In this document: positions 1-13,018 of the stretch, piece by piece
Numbering within the stretch: position 1 is the stretch's first letter
Layout of the letters: the number at the start of each line of letters is the position of its first letter
Assembly: GCA_964006375.1 (NCBI GenBank)
Contig: OZ023270.1
Span: 69,727,082-69,791,081 of the forward strand
Direction: 5' to 3'
DNA: 64,000 bases
Origin: Tillus elongatus
Lineage: Eukaryota > Arthropoda > Insecta > Coleoptera > Cleridae
Position numbers and translations under genes: made by a program
The notes under the pieces: model-generated
What the model was told of the DNA's origin: nothing
The model's input: only the letters and a program-made list of their open reading frames with translations
The model's database searches: none

Positions 1-2332
1 TCCATTTTGTTGCTGAATTTCTGACCTTAGAAAAGATTAACTCTAAAATATCGTCATTAATTACATTTATATCATTATTAAAAGTTACACCTAAAATATT
101 AATGCTGTCTGAAGTCCATGAGATACCCAACGGTATTTCAGTTGTGCCTTTGAAACGTCCGAGCCAAAAACCTTTACACTTATTTCTATTTAAAATTGCT
201 CCAGAATTTACAGAATATATTTCGAAAACCTCTACTAGACTGACAAAGTCACACTTTTCAGTTATTAAAACACTTACATCGTCTGCGTATGCTGACACTT
301 TTAGATAATTAATTTCTCCAATGGGACCAGGAAGTCTTAGACCGGTAAGTTTTTGTCTCAAGAGATTCAGCAAGGGTTCCAAACAGAGTGAAAAAAGAAC
401 GCCTGAGAGTGGACATCCCTGGCGTATACCCTTCTTAATAATAATTGGCGATGTCAAAAATTTTGCTGTTCTTATCATACATATGCCACTGGTGTACAAA
501 AGATTTATTAATTTGATAAGATACGGACCAAAGTTATAGAGTCTTAAAAGTGTGAAAAGGTAGCTGTGTGTTATGTTGTCAAAAGCATTTTGTTGATCCA
601 GAGAGACAATTGCTGCACCCTCATTTTGCTTGTTTACATAGGTAATAATGTCACGAAATAGATGTAAGGAGTCATAAATTGATCTGCCTGGAACACAGTA
701 ACTTTGATCCTCATGAACTAAAGTATTTATTACTTTGGAAATTCTAACAGAAATTGACTTCGAAATGATCTTATAATCCGTCGTCATGACAGATACAGGT
801 CGCCAGTTTTTTAAAAGTAATGGGTCACCCTTCTTGAACAATAAAGAGATAACAGATGATCTTGCAGTACGTGGTAAGAGATTTTTACTAATTGCGTCAG
901 TAACCATTTCGAGAAACCTATACTTTATTTTATCCCAAAAATGGAGATAAAATTCTGGTGTCAAGCCATCAATTCCAGGAGCCTTATTTTTATTAAGAGA
1001 CCTCAAAGCAGCGGTAAGCTCTTCAATGCTTAGCGGCTCATCTAATGACTGTCTATTGACATCAGTTAGTGTATTTAAACCGCCAAATAGAGAACTCGCC
1101 AAGTTAACATTACCACCCTGGTCACTAAAGAGAGTCTCAAAATGTGCTTTTACAAAAGAACACACTCCTATGGCATCTGTGATTGTAGAGTTTCCATTTC
1201 GTAGTCCCTCGAAACGTTTGTGAGAGCTTAATATTGGACTTATCATCTCAGCCGTTGGCCTGTCTACATGGTAAAGGTGAGAGAGACCAATTGAGTGAAG
1301 TTTTTTCTCACTGTTTGCAAAGTATATTTGTTTGACTTGTTGATTGATTCTCAAGATATCAGCAATGTTATCATCAGTTATCTCATTCATAAATTCAGAC
1401 AGAGCCCTTTCAGTGGCAACAAAAAACATCCTGTCATGACTACGTCTAAGGACCAAGTATTGTTCAGTCAATTCTTTGATACCAAGCTTAAAATTTTCCC
1501 ACCAGGCTAAAGGATCTCTTTTAGAATCAGCAAGGAGTGATATTATATAATTGTTGATGCAGTCTGTATACTTTGGATCATTTAAAAGGTTGTTGTCAAA
1601 TTTCCACAGCTTTAGCTTGTTTTCCTTTTGAAAATTCAGCAAAACAGACAATGCAAGGTGGTCTGAAAAGGACGGCAGTAGTTTTGAAGAAATGACATGT
1701 GTGAGAACATTATTGGAGCAATATATTCGATCTATTCTGGATGCAGACCTCCCGACATAGAACGTAAAACCACTCTTTCGAGCATTTGTAAGTGGCCACG
1801 CATCATGCAGCAAACAATTACTAACTAGGCTACTGAGTCTCCCGGACACCGCAAGATTTCTCTCCACAGAGTTCAACCTATCCCTCGCTGGAAGCAAGGT
1901 GCAATTGAAATCCCCGCACACTATAGCATGCTCCGTGGCACAGATGTTCAACCGGCTTACGTAATCCTCTAACTTACTAAGAACAGAAAGAGCTATATCT
2001 GAGTCGTGTGAAACATAGACAGACAATACATGCAATATCATATTTTTGACGACGAAAGTAGCTCTTTGTAAGTACCCGCGTATGAGCACCTCATGACTTC
2101 TCAGCATTAATCCTGAAGATACTTTATAACCGATTATTGTACCAGAGTAATTCTCTTGACAAGGGTTAATTAGAAAATTATAAGGGGAAAAAAGGAAAGG
2201 CAATGGCGATACCTCTAAATTAGTCTCCTGTAGACAAGCTATATCGGGTTTTACCTCATCTAGAAAGGACAACAAGGTACACCACTTGGCCTCACTTCTA
2301 AGACTTTTTGTATTAAGAGTTATTATTTTCAT
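1..2332 (-). CDS. Tx1/L1-type LINE ORF2: apurinic-type endonuclease plus reverse transcriptase (partial, runs off the window)
   Basis: I translated the minus strand from the ATG at 2330-2332 and found no stop through about 777 codons to the window edge, so the protein is intact as far as visible. The N-terminal part has endonuclease motifs: QETNLE near residue 40, CGDFNCT near 150 and SDHLALS near 230. The RT region follows, with NKAPGIDGLTPEFYLHFW, NWRPVSVMTTDYKI, GIRQGCPLSG and the catalytic box AYADDVS near residue 700. The GIDGLTPEFY signature and the two-ORF layout fit the Tx1/L1 group; the clade is my inference. ORF2 starts 30 bp after the ORF1 stop. Its role is target-primed reverse transcription. 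The 3' end lies outside the window. Plus-strand frames at 102-1510 are antisense shadows. Intactness suggests a recent copy. Confidence 0.9.
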   Translation of the reverse strand, partial: MKIITLNTKSLRSEAKWCTLLSFLDEVKPDIACLQETNLEVSPLPFLFSPYNFLINPCQENYSGTIIGYKVSSGLMLRSHEVLIRGYLQRATFVVKNMILHVLSVYVSHDSDIALSVLSKLEDYVSRLNICATEHAIVCGDFNCTLLPARDRLNSVERNLAVSGRLSSLVSNCLLHDAWPLTNARKSGFTFYVGRSASRIDRIYCSNNVLTHVISSKLLPSFSDHLALSVLLNFQKENKLKLWKFDNNLLNDPKYTDCINNYIISLLADSKRDPLAWWENFKLGIKELTEQYLVLRRSHDRMFFVATERALSEFMNEITDDNIADILRINQQVKQIYFANSEKKLHSIGLSHLYHVDRPTAEMISPILSSHKRFEGLRNGNSTITDAIGVCSFVKAHFETLFSDQGGNVNLASSLFGGLNTLTDVNRQSLDEPLSIEELTAALRSLNKNKAPGIDGLTPEFYLHFWDKIKYRFLEMVTDAISKNLLPRTARSSVISLLFKKGDPLLLKNWRPVSVMTTDYKIISKSISVRISKVINTLVHEDQSYCVPGRSIYDSLHLFRDIITYVNKQNEGAAIVSLDQQNAFDNITHSYLFTLLRLYNFGPYLIKLINLLYTSGICMIRTAKFLTSPIIIKKGIRQGCPLSGVLFSLCLEPLLNLLRQKLTGLRLPGPIGEINYLKVSAYADDVSVLITEKCDFVSLVEVFEIYSVNSGAILNRNKCKGFWLGRFKGTTEIPLGISWTSDSINILGVTFNNDINVINDDILELIFSKVRNSATKW

Positions 2333-2362
2333 ATTTGATGCGAATATTATTGTATAATTATT

Positions 2363-3656
2363 TTAATACGTTGAAGCTTCCGAACAAGAGGCCTCTGATG
2401 TGTAATCAGTAGAAACATCCCTTTGTTGTGGCCCCTTGGCAAGTGCAACACTTAATCGTTTCATTCTCTCTCTTAACGATCTTACTTCTATTAATGGATA
2501 GGCTTGACTAATCAGGGAAATTAGCTGCTTAATTTCTGGCGTGAATTCTTGTGCAATAGAAAACGGATTTCCCTGACCTTTAACCGATACCATAAAATCT
2601 TTAAATTCTTCATAATTAAGAATAAACTGCTTTTTGGCAAAGAGGGGTTTCAAAGGTTCAAAGGATTCGGGAGGTTCAGCTTTTTTCTTTTTGTGCCGCT
2701 TATGCCTTTCCTTTCCTTGTGAATTTTCCGAAACTGGCTCTTTAAACGAGAGGCTACGTTCTGGTAAAGTTTCCTCAATTTCCGGTGAGTTTAAAGCTAA
2801 GCGTTTAAGTCCCTTAGGAGGTGTTGGGTTTACTTGAACTTCTAAGCTCGGCGCACCTTGAGCGAGGCCCAATGGTGCATTCGTCGCCTCTTCAACCACC
2901 ACCGTGTTAGGTACATTATCAGAACCATTTTCTGGGCAATTTTTGGAAATATGACCAGGCTGCTTACATTTAAAGCAACGTAGTTCATCTGTAGCAAGAA
3001 AAACGCGATAGGCGTCACCTTCAAAGTTTATAACCAAAGATGATGGAAGGGTAAAATCATCATCGGGGACTATAAAAACCTGCCTACGGAAGCTTTACAT
3101 GTGGGTGAGTTCACTAAGGCCAAGCCCCATGCCCACATAACTTACCGGAGATACCAATCTAAACTTATTATCTCGAAGGACGTCTTCTATCAATTCATGG
3201 GGGATGCAAGGCGATACGCCCGACAAGATAATTCTTCTAGCGGGTGTAATAAGTCTCCTACTAGATACAAATATATCTCCAATGGAAATACCTGCATGGT
3301 CAGACATAAACTTATCGACAATGTCCTTGCTTGACAGATAAACACAAACCCTGTTATTTGATATGCGAGACAAATAGTAAATTTTTAGGCTGCACTACTT
3401 TTCCCAAGTTTACAATGTAGTCCTTAATCGGAATCCCCTCAATAGAATTTAATATAATCGCCTGATCTTTCCGTGGATAAACAACTTTTCTAAGAACTTG
3501 CGAAAATGATCTTGCTGAATTACCAGAATTCGAGTTTTGGTTTAAATTATCATTATCATTTACAGTTTGTATAACATTCACATTTGATGAAACCTTATCA
3601 TTTGCTTGTAAACATCCTCCGTTTCCGGAGGCAACATCGTTGTTAAGTTCACTCAT
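2363..3656 (-). pseudogene. ORF1 (gag-like, CCHC zinc knuckle) of the same LINE, broken by two frameshifts
   Basis: Three overlapping minus-strand frames make one gag-like protein: 3656-3354 (low-complexity N/S-rich start), 3373-3095 (HELIEDVL and SYVGMGLGLSELTH) and about 3090-2363 (SFRRQVFIVP, then the knuckle CFKCKQPGHISKNCPE, then a K-rich nuclear-localisation-like stretch near 2690). The joins near 3354-3373 and near 3095-3100 each need a one-base frame change. The central block followed by a single CCHC knuckle is the arrangement of Tx1-like ORF1 proteins, which bind the element RNA. The start at 3656 is the first ATG of the first frame. Either the copy decayed after insertion or the consensus has indel errors; the open ORF2 next to it makes errors worth testing. 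Confidence 0.8.
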
Positions 3657-3904
3657 TTTTCTCTAAACCTATATTAAATTATGAATAAATAAATCTCTAG
3701 GAACACCCGACAGAACGGGGCCCCGAGAAAACTGTTATTCTTCCTATCAGCTGACGGTGATAAGAATTTGTATAAAATATATATTAAGAAAATAAATAAC
3801 TTACCAGGTAAAAATTCTTTCAACTGTAGAAAAATAGAAAAAATCACTATTTTCATGTACTTACGCCATTGTAAATCTACATATTTCTACGTAAGGAAAT
3901 GTAA
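3657..3904. other. Probable 5' UTR/flank of the LINE
   Basis: This AT-rich stretch lies directly upstream of the ORF1 ATG. A short GC-rich block at 3708-3730 could be near the 5' end of the element, but no boundary or target-site duplication is visible. Confidence 0.3.
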
Positions 3905-4088
3905 CGTAATTTTTTATCCGAAAATTACAAAGTTATTTTAATAAAATTTAGTGGATATCTTGCCTTAGGAAAGACCTTACTACGTATTAAAATTAAACTC
4001 TCTAAGTTTATAGAAAATTGAGTTATTTAAATTTGAAGCATTAAATAAAAATTCACTACCATAACGCACTTGCTGCGTCCCGAGTTTT
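3905..4088 (-). mobile_element. TA-core element, head fragment
   Basis: Reads on the minus strand as the head TCGGGACGCAGCAAGTGCG (complement near 4065-4085) followed by the conserved body through the TTTTCGGA-type segment. The TA tract and the hairpin end are missing, so it is truncated internally. Confidence 0.8.
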
Positions 4089-4795
4089 TTAAATTTTAAT
4101 TAACCTCCTTCTATTAAAGCGACCTATCTCAAATGTAAGATTTACAATATAACTTCAAATTGTTGTAGTATTTACCACTTGTTTGACAACTTTCTGCCTT
4201 CTATATCGTAGTAGTAGGATGACACAGAAGACATCATCAGTGAAGACAGAAAGCAAGCAGAAGGAAGACGGCGCGATGTAAATTGCTTGGAACGTCAGTG
4301 ATTAGGAGGAGGATTGGTGTGAACAATGGTCCCGGATTCACGAATCATACACATGGAATAGACATGTATTATACACTATTCAATACGGCATAGCGCTAAA
4401 TCTAAACTCGCATCAAGTATAGCTTTGAAGTTGACAATTCAATTGTTCCAAGATTTCCTTATCGTTTCTGCGATATTCGTTCAGCGGTGGATGGTACAGG
4501 AAGGATCTTCAGTATATACGTATTAGTGTAGCTTTCTCTCTTCTGTCTGTGTATGGATGTGTGCGTAAGTTAGGAAACGTTGTCGATTCCTTGTCGATCC
4601 TTCTTGTATATATATAAGCAGGATGTTTAACTTTGCTATACACTGGGAAATTACTCATAATCTACACCATTACAATCCGTTGTCTCCCTAAAGATTTTAG
4701 TCTCTCAAACTGTGATTGTGTTATCTTATAGTTTATAAGCTATTATATGTGTTGGGGAATTGTTTCCGTCATATTTTTAATGAAATTTTGTAAGT
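4089..4795. other. Unassigned AT-rich sequence
   Basis: I see no coding segment, known repeat end or structural RNA here. It is less AT-biased around 4190-4330 and could be unique flanking DNA. Confidence 0.4.
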
Positions 4796-5592
<797 letters not shown>

Positions 5593-5597
5593 TCTAT

Positions 5598-7734
<2,137 letters not shown>

Positions 7735-7807
<73 letters not shown>
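7735..7807. repeat. (TA)n microsatellite, right of the mariner
   Basis: Continuation of the TA tract split by the mariner. Confidence 0.97.
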
Positions 7808-8050
<243 letters not shown>

Positions 8051-8156
8051 GAATAATAAACTACGGACTCTATAACTTAAACTACTTCCAAAGCATCAGA
8101 TAAAAGGTCTAATTGAAATGAATTGTCTGCAAGTATTTTAGTAAAATGAATGATAA

Positions 8157-8312
8157 GAGAACCTCGGTGGTCCAGTGGTGACAACGTGTACCTCTGAGCC
8201 GAAGGATACTAGGTTGGCGTACCAGGGTTCCCCTTCCATGTTTTCAGTCCATAGTGTAATAAATTAACATCAACCGAGGCTGTGGCATTGTATTTGAAAG
8301 AGTTGAATGTGT
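8157..8312 (+). mobile_element. tRNA-derived SINE (family 1), 5' part
   Basis: Matches the complete copy at 9312 from AGAACCTCGGTGGTCCAGTG through the GAGTTGAATGTG segment. The A-box-like GGTCCAGTGGT is kept; the B box is altered (GGTTGGCGTACC). The copy stops before the conserved central domain. Confidence 0.8.
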
Positions 8313-8334
8313 TTTGTGGGCACGCTAGGAAACA

Positions 8335-8620
8335 AAGACGCTACATCAAATGATATCAGAATCTTTCCTTCAACCAATTTAACATCTTTAACTTTATTAA
8401 TAAATGCAATGAGTTTGACACTTAGCAACTTTTTTGTTTAACAGGCAAGCTCTTAAACTCATTTGACAGCCACTTAGCTAAATTATATGTCTGAGAATCT
8501 ATAGCCGAAATAATAAGTCTCATTGATGTTCTCGGTTTATGAGTTTTTGGAGGACAATGTTTTTTTGAACTTTTGTATTTGTAAGTTGTAACCTTCTTCA
8601 TAAGTCTTTTGTGTGTGAAA
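8335..8620 (-). pseudogene. Penelope-like element reverse transcriptase fragment
   Basis: Read leftward from about 8600, it gives CPPKTHKP, then LIISAIDSQTYNLAKWLSNE and, after frame breaks, a decayed KIKDLKL / SFDVVSLF-like block. The series PK.HKP, (R)(P/L)I.S..DS.TYNLA.(Y/W)L is diagnostic of PLE reverse transcriptase. Frameshifts and stops near 8440 and 8370 make it a pseudogene. PLEs mobilise by reverse transcription and usually encode a GIY-YIG nuclease, which is found nearby on the opposite strand at 9040. Confidence 0.75.
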
Positions 8621-8676
8621 TTGTGTGTGAAGTGGCTGTCAAATGAGTTTAAAAGCTTGTCTGTTAAACAAAAATT
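8432..8676. repeat. Inverted duplication inside PLE sequence
   Basis: The segment near 8432-8480 (GCTCTTAAACTCATTTGACA) recurs inverted at 8628-8676 (GTGGCTGTCAAATGAGTTTA), so the same PLE RT codons are read from both strands about 150 bp apart. Confidence 0.85.
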
Positions 8677-8904
8677 CTCAGGGTCAGAAGTGAATGTTCT
8701 GATTTTCGGCTTTTAACTGTCCTCTATTTCGATTGGGAAATTTTTATTTGCACTGCCGTTTGTCTATTGCTGTGATTTGAGGTCTTGATGCTTCTAATTC
8801 TGCCTTCACCCATATAGTGCAAGGAAACAAAGACGATAGTCTATGACACCAACAACTATGATAGATTTCTTATAAAGTTCAGTTCCTGTTATAAAAACAG
8901 AACG

Positions 8905-8953
8905 AAGCCCCTGAAGACGGCTTAGGTTATATGAGCCGAAACGCGTAGGGCTT
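8905..8953 (+). ncRNA. Hammerhead-ribozyme-like motif in PLE sequence
   Basis: Stem I strands AAGCCC (8905-8910) and GGGCTT (8948-8953) are perfectly complementary. Between them lie CTGAAGA (8911-8917), stem II GGCT/AGCC (8919-8922, 8934-8937), GAAA (8938-8941) and a minimal stem III formed by ACG/CGT around GAAA, ending in the GTA triplet at 8945-8947. One unpaired C (8918) after CTGAAGA departs from the ideal core and may weaken or abolish cleavage. PLEs are known to carry type I hammerheads with very short stem III. Confidence 0.55.
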
Positions 8954-9039
8954 TTGTCAATAAATACAGTCTGGAAGTGTAGCCGTGTCTGTTTTACCTT
9001 AGAAGTATGTCTACTCCAGTCGTCGTGACGTTCAGAAGT

Positions 9040-9297
9040 TATAAAGATAAAGCCACTGAAATGTTGGGTACCTGTGAGATAAATTGTAAAGGTTGTAATC
9101 TTAGATAGGTTGGGCAGGCTAAAATAACTATTAAAACCAGACGCAAGGAACATGTGGCACAGCCGAGATACGGTAGTGTAGACAAGTCATGCGTGGCACA
9201 ACATATTTGGGATAATAATCACAAAATAGATAAAAAAATCTGTAGCTTAACAGAAATGTTAGACAACCATCAAAGTTAGATGCTTGCGAAAGTATTT
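9040..9297 (+). pseudogene. PLE GIY-YIG endonuclease domain, degraded
   Basis: Reads GTCEINCKGCNLR, stop, VGQAKITIKTRRKEH, then KSCVAQHIWDNNHKID. This matches the PLE GIY-YIG domain: a GIY-like start, the CxxC finger typical of Penelope nucleases, a YIGQT-like block (the Tyr codon is now a stop) and the conserved H. The family of this nuclease nicks target DNA for integration. A SINE interrupts the element at 9312, and PLE sequence resumes at 9694. Confidence 0.8.
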
Positions 9298-9311
9298 ATA
9301 TTTCTAGGCAA
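9298..9311. repeat. Target-site duplication, left copy
   Basis: ATATTTCTAGGCAA, repeated exactly at 9680-9693 around the SINE. Confidence 0.95.
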
Positions 9312-9679
9312 GAACCTCGGTGGTTCAGGGGTAAGAACGTGTGCCTCTGAACCGAAGGGTACTGGGTTCGATCCCAGTGTACTCCTTTCACTTTTTCAGT
9401 ACAGACTGTAACATTAACATCAACTGAGGTTCTGGCATTGTATTTGAGCAAGTTGAATGTGTACACGTTCCGCTCTTCGGAGGGGGCGTAAAGCCGTCGG
9501 TCCCGTGTCCATGCGATGTTGGGCACGTTAAAGATCCCTACCCTCCTTACAGAAAGGCGGGGGTTCGGCAAAATTCCCAGGAGAGTGAGGTGAAACTTCT
9601 CCCTGGCGTCGGTGATTGGCCATAGTCGCGGAAATAGGCCGACGTTAAAGAAACAAAAACACACAAAACAACACAACAC
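9312..9679 (+). mobile_element. tRNA-derived SINE (family 1), complete, with 14-bp TSD
   Basis: 368 bp. The tRNA-like head has an A-box-like GGTTCAGGGGTAAG and a perfect B box GGTTCGATCCC (near 9366). A central domain contains GGCACGTTAAAGATCCC, a motif shared by SINEs of many invertebrates. The 3' part has GTCGGTGATTGGCCATAGTC and ends in an A/C-rich tail. It would be transcribed by RNA polymerase III from the internal boxes and moved by a LINE. Exact 14-bp flanking duplications prove retrotransposition into the PLE. Confidence 0.95.
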
Positions 9680-9693
9680 ATATTTCTAGGCAA
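9680..9693. repeat. Target-site duplication, right copy
   Basis: Second copy of ATATTTCTAGGCAA. Confidence 0.95.
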
Positions 9694-10153
9694 TAAAAAA
9701 ATAAAAGTTTTCTAAACCGAGCTCCACCATTGACTTATAGCCCTTTGTTTACACTCCCTCTGAGATAGAAGAGATTGCGAAACTCGGCAGGTAAAGTTAT
9801 AACGGAAGTTCCAAAACTTCCTCAGGCAATTAAAATACAATATTCAGAAAAGTTGGCTGGGATTTCGTCCCCCTCTTTATCGGTCTTTACCTAAGACGTA
9901 GTATAAAAGGTAATATATAGTTGTAAGTAGTTACTTTTTCTTCCTATAATGACGCTAACTTTGTTAGTGAAACCATCGTCAGGACTTAAAAAGATATGTT
10001 GTGGTGATTTGGGTTCTCCAAGTGTACTAATCGGTGCTCGTCACAGGTTCCAATCTTCACTTATTGACAATAAGATAAATATTTGGCGATTTAATTTATT
10101 TAGAAGAACAAGCAAGCATGCTTTTCTTTAAGACACAAAATTAAATATAGACG

Positions 10154-10158
<5 letters not shown>
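9694..10158 (+). mobile_element. PLE 3' region
   Basis: Resumes the PLE after the SINE: a decayed C-terminus (TTCTAAACCGAGCTCCACC) and a downstream region that also occurs at 42100-42460 and 42665-42900. It contains AGTATAAAAGG, a TATA-like word near 9899, and a small hairpin GCTAACTTTGTTAG. It ends at a TA tract, as do the two related copies. Confidence 0.65.

Positions 10159-10232
<74 letters not shown>
10159..10232. repeat. (TA)n microsatellite
   Basis: TA tract after the PLE 3' region. Confidence 0.97.
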
Positions 10233-10236
<4 letters not shown>

Positions 10237-10412
10237 TAATTACGTTTTGTACTGATGTACCACATTTCATATGTTTTTGTTTCTTGATAGCTCGAAGGAC
10301 CTGATTATGTTGTGTTAAATTAAACGCTGATGTTGTAACACTTAACATTTAATAACAAACTGTTAAACTTATACAAAGTTACTAATATTATGGTATGCTT
10401 TAGAGTTCATGA

Positions 10413-10608
10413 GAACTCTACGAAATGATTAGTGATTATGCTATGACAAGCGTGGTCCTTGTCTCGAGTCTCTAGAAGAACTACTAAAATCAATATGCTA
10501 AAGGATGTTGATTGTGTCGAGTTTACAGAAGAACTCTACGAAATGATTATGATTATGCTGACAGGCGTGATGCTTGTTCGGAGTCTATATAAGAACTGCT
10601 TTGAATGA
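10413..10608. repeat. Imperfect tandem duplication, 118-bp period
   Basis: GAACTCTACGAAATGATTA at 10413 and again at 10531, with the following GATTATGCT...GGAGTCT segment also repeated. Two units only. Confidence 0.8.
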
Positions 10609-11688
10609 ATATTGAATATTTCTACTCTATCTACCTGATATAGGGTAGCAGACGTACTGCCAATTGTAGATAAGAAATGACCCTTGTTGGGTTATTCCTA
10701 ATCATGTTTAAAATTACATTGTCTTTCTTATAAATATTTTATACTTCATTTCCCTTGCACAAAACAAACACCTACACCGGCAATAACAATCAACTCATCT
10801 AGGAGCTGCGTAAAGTACCCCGAGATGGCGTTAGCTTTCTTTTATATGATAACTCGAATGGACCAATTCTGGAGACGGTCCAAATTAGGCTCCTTTCCTA
10901 TACTTAATATTTACATTGATATAATTTACAAGGAGCCAATGCAAAATGACAATACAAATGGTATGAGACACATCACCATAAAAGCATTGCCTAATTCTCT
11001 ATAAAAAATTTAGGCAGATGTAAAAGCAGAAGCATCGTCCATGACTTTTCTCTGAGCAGCGTAGCACATTACATATATACACATATCCTGTATCGTTATC
11101 CATAATAGAATATGCCCTCTTTCGATATATGTCTACTTGTACTGCATCTCTTACACTAAATATTCCGACATTTCCCTATATACGTGACTCCATATCCTTA
11201 AGAAGTATTGAATAATTCCGTGGCATATGCCGCCTCTGACGGTTAAAATCGTTTTGTTTTATTCATACGCAGTCGATTTTTCTTGTAGCTGCCATAAACT
11301 GGAAGATAAATTCAGTTTAACCGCCGTCCGCATTTGAATTCTTCTATATACTCGCTCCTATACACGTTGCAGAAACCGGAGACAAGGTAACTTCTTTCCA
11401 GTTTTTATTGTAAAGGCTTTCACATATTCCATCTTCATGGGTTCTCGTCTACTCTATGGCCGAATAGACTAGGACTTATTGTTATCTCCCTGTTGTAAAA
11501 TATATACTTTATACGTGTAATTACGATCTCTCTGTGTTCTCTTCTACAGTGACATCTCTTGCAGGAAGCTGGACATTACAAAACTAAAATTGAGGTCTTA
11601 CAACAGTCCTCGTGTAAGTGTGTGTAAATGCGTAAAATATTTTTTAATACATAAGGATTTAGATTACTATTTCTGGTTTCGATTTTTG
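10609..11688. other. Unassigned sequence
   Basis: No open frame with recognisable domains, no repeat ends. It is less repetitive than its surroundings and may be unique DNA. Confidence 0.4.
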
Positions 11689-12031
11689 TAGCACTTTAAC
11701 GTCGGTCTATTTTTACGACTATGGCTAATCACCGACGCCAGAGTGTACTTTCAACTCACTATCCTCAAATTTTTGCCGAAACCCTGCCTTTCTGAAAGGG
11801 GGGTGGGGATATTTAACGTGCCCAACATCGCACGGACATGATACCGGCAGCTTTACTCCCCGTCTGAAAGGCGGAACGTGTAGACGTTCAACTTGCTTAA
11901 ATACAATGACACAACCTTAGTTGATTTTACAGTTGATTGCACAGTCTGTACTGAAAAAGTGGAAGGGGAATCGAACCCAATAATCTTCGGTTCAGAGGCA
12001 TACTTTCTTACCACTGAACCACCGAGGTTAT
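11689..12031 (-). mobile_element. tRNA-derived SINE (family 1), near full length
   Basis: On the minus strand it reads from CCTCGGTGGTTCAGTGGTAA through a mutated B box (GGTTCGATTCC), the central GGGCACGTTAAATATCCCC domain and the GTCGGTGATTAGCCATAGTC end. Clear target-site duplications are not visible. Confidence 0.9.
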
Positions 12032-12289
12032 CCGGTTCTGATTTAAGTATTTACATTAAGTGATAGATTAATATGACAAAGATTGATATGATATGCTCTT
12101 CATTATGCAAGATTTCAAAAGAAATTGCTGCACAATTAAAGACAGCTATAACTTTATTAAATACGGATGATAACTTTCTCTCTGGCTTTACATATGCTTA
12201 TTTTCTTCTCTGCAACCGATTTTTTCTTTTGAGGCATCGTCAGGCAGCAAAAACTTTAATCTATTTATATGGCTTCCCGACAGCTGTAA

Positions 12290-12450
12290 ATACAAATCCG
12301 TCCATCGCTACTTAATAGTAATGCTTTAAGACATAAAATGAAAATGACAGACGACGTCATTAAAACGTCAATGTGATGTAGCTTAGTCAAAATTTAGCGT
12401 GAAAACGCAATCAGCTATTAGCAGTTATAATCGTAGCAATAACTATAACA
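12290..12450 (+). repeat. Unclassified dispersed repeat (copy 1)
   Basis: Shares ATGAAAATGACAGA(C/T)GAC, CGTGAAAA.GCAATCA-like and AATAACTATAACAA segments in the same order with 63225-63410. No coding capacity; ends unclear. Confidence 0.6.
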
Positions 12451-12452
12451 AG

Positions 12453-12644
12453 GCGCCGCCGTGGCCGTGTTGGAAAGTCGAGTAAAACTTTCCAACTAGG
12501 ACTTGGGGGACGACGGTTGGAGACTCACCGGCAGCGGATGATTTTTCAAATCGCCTCTGTCGTTGAGATCGAGCTTAAGGGTGGAGGGTAATGTACAATA
12601 GGCCAAGCGCTGTAGTGCTCCCTGAGAAAAAAACCGTAACAATA
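12453..12644 (+). mobile_element. SINE family 2, tRNA-Ser/Leu-like head
   Basis: Begins GCCGCCGTGGCCGTG, very like the 5' end of tRNA-Ser/Leu genes, has a long variable-arm-like GGACTTGGGGGACG and a B-box-like GGTTGGAGACTC (near 12515). A tRNA-unrelated body follows to about 12640 and the copy ends in (TAA)n. Family assignment is inference from these motifs. Confidence 0.6.
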
Positions 12645-12670
12645 TAATAATAATAATAATAATAATAATT
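12645..12670. repeat. (TAA)n, 5' flank of the Dong/R4-like LINE
   Basis: About eight TAA units at the end of SINE family 2; the LINE begins right after. Confidence 0.95.
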
Positions 12671-13018
12671 ACCTAGGGTCACTGGTCTGTCTGGCCGGTG
12701 GGTGTACTGCTTCCAGCAGTGTGCTCACCGCTACTCGTAACGACGTAAACACGGTCCTATTTACCCTCTTTCTCCTTAACAATATTACCTTACTCCTTTC
12801 TTAACCCCTACCTGTGACACCAGGGTTAATTGGTGGCAAACCCATGGAAGTGAAGCAAAACCAAAGCCTCTGAAAAATGGTGCTGCCTGGGGTTCGCCAG
12901 GGAGTGCCTGGAGCTGGCGCTGGACATGACAGCATGCGAGACGACGGCGGCGGGGTGCTGATGAGGCGGGCCCCTAGTAAGCCTAGTAAGAACAAGAGCG
13001 TCACCCACTGAGGATGCT

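Noticed and set aside
102..1510. Plus-strand frames opposite the first LINE
   Set aside because: Antisense to an uninterrupted RT/endonuclease frame on the minus strand.
8157..8230. Functional tRNA gene
   Set aside because: The tRNA-like heads belong to dispersed SINE copies with SINE bodies attached, and the tRNA fold is not maintained.
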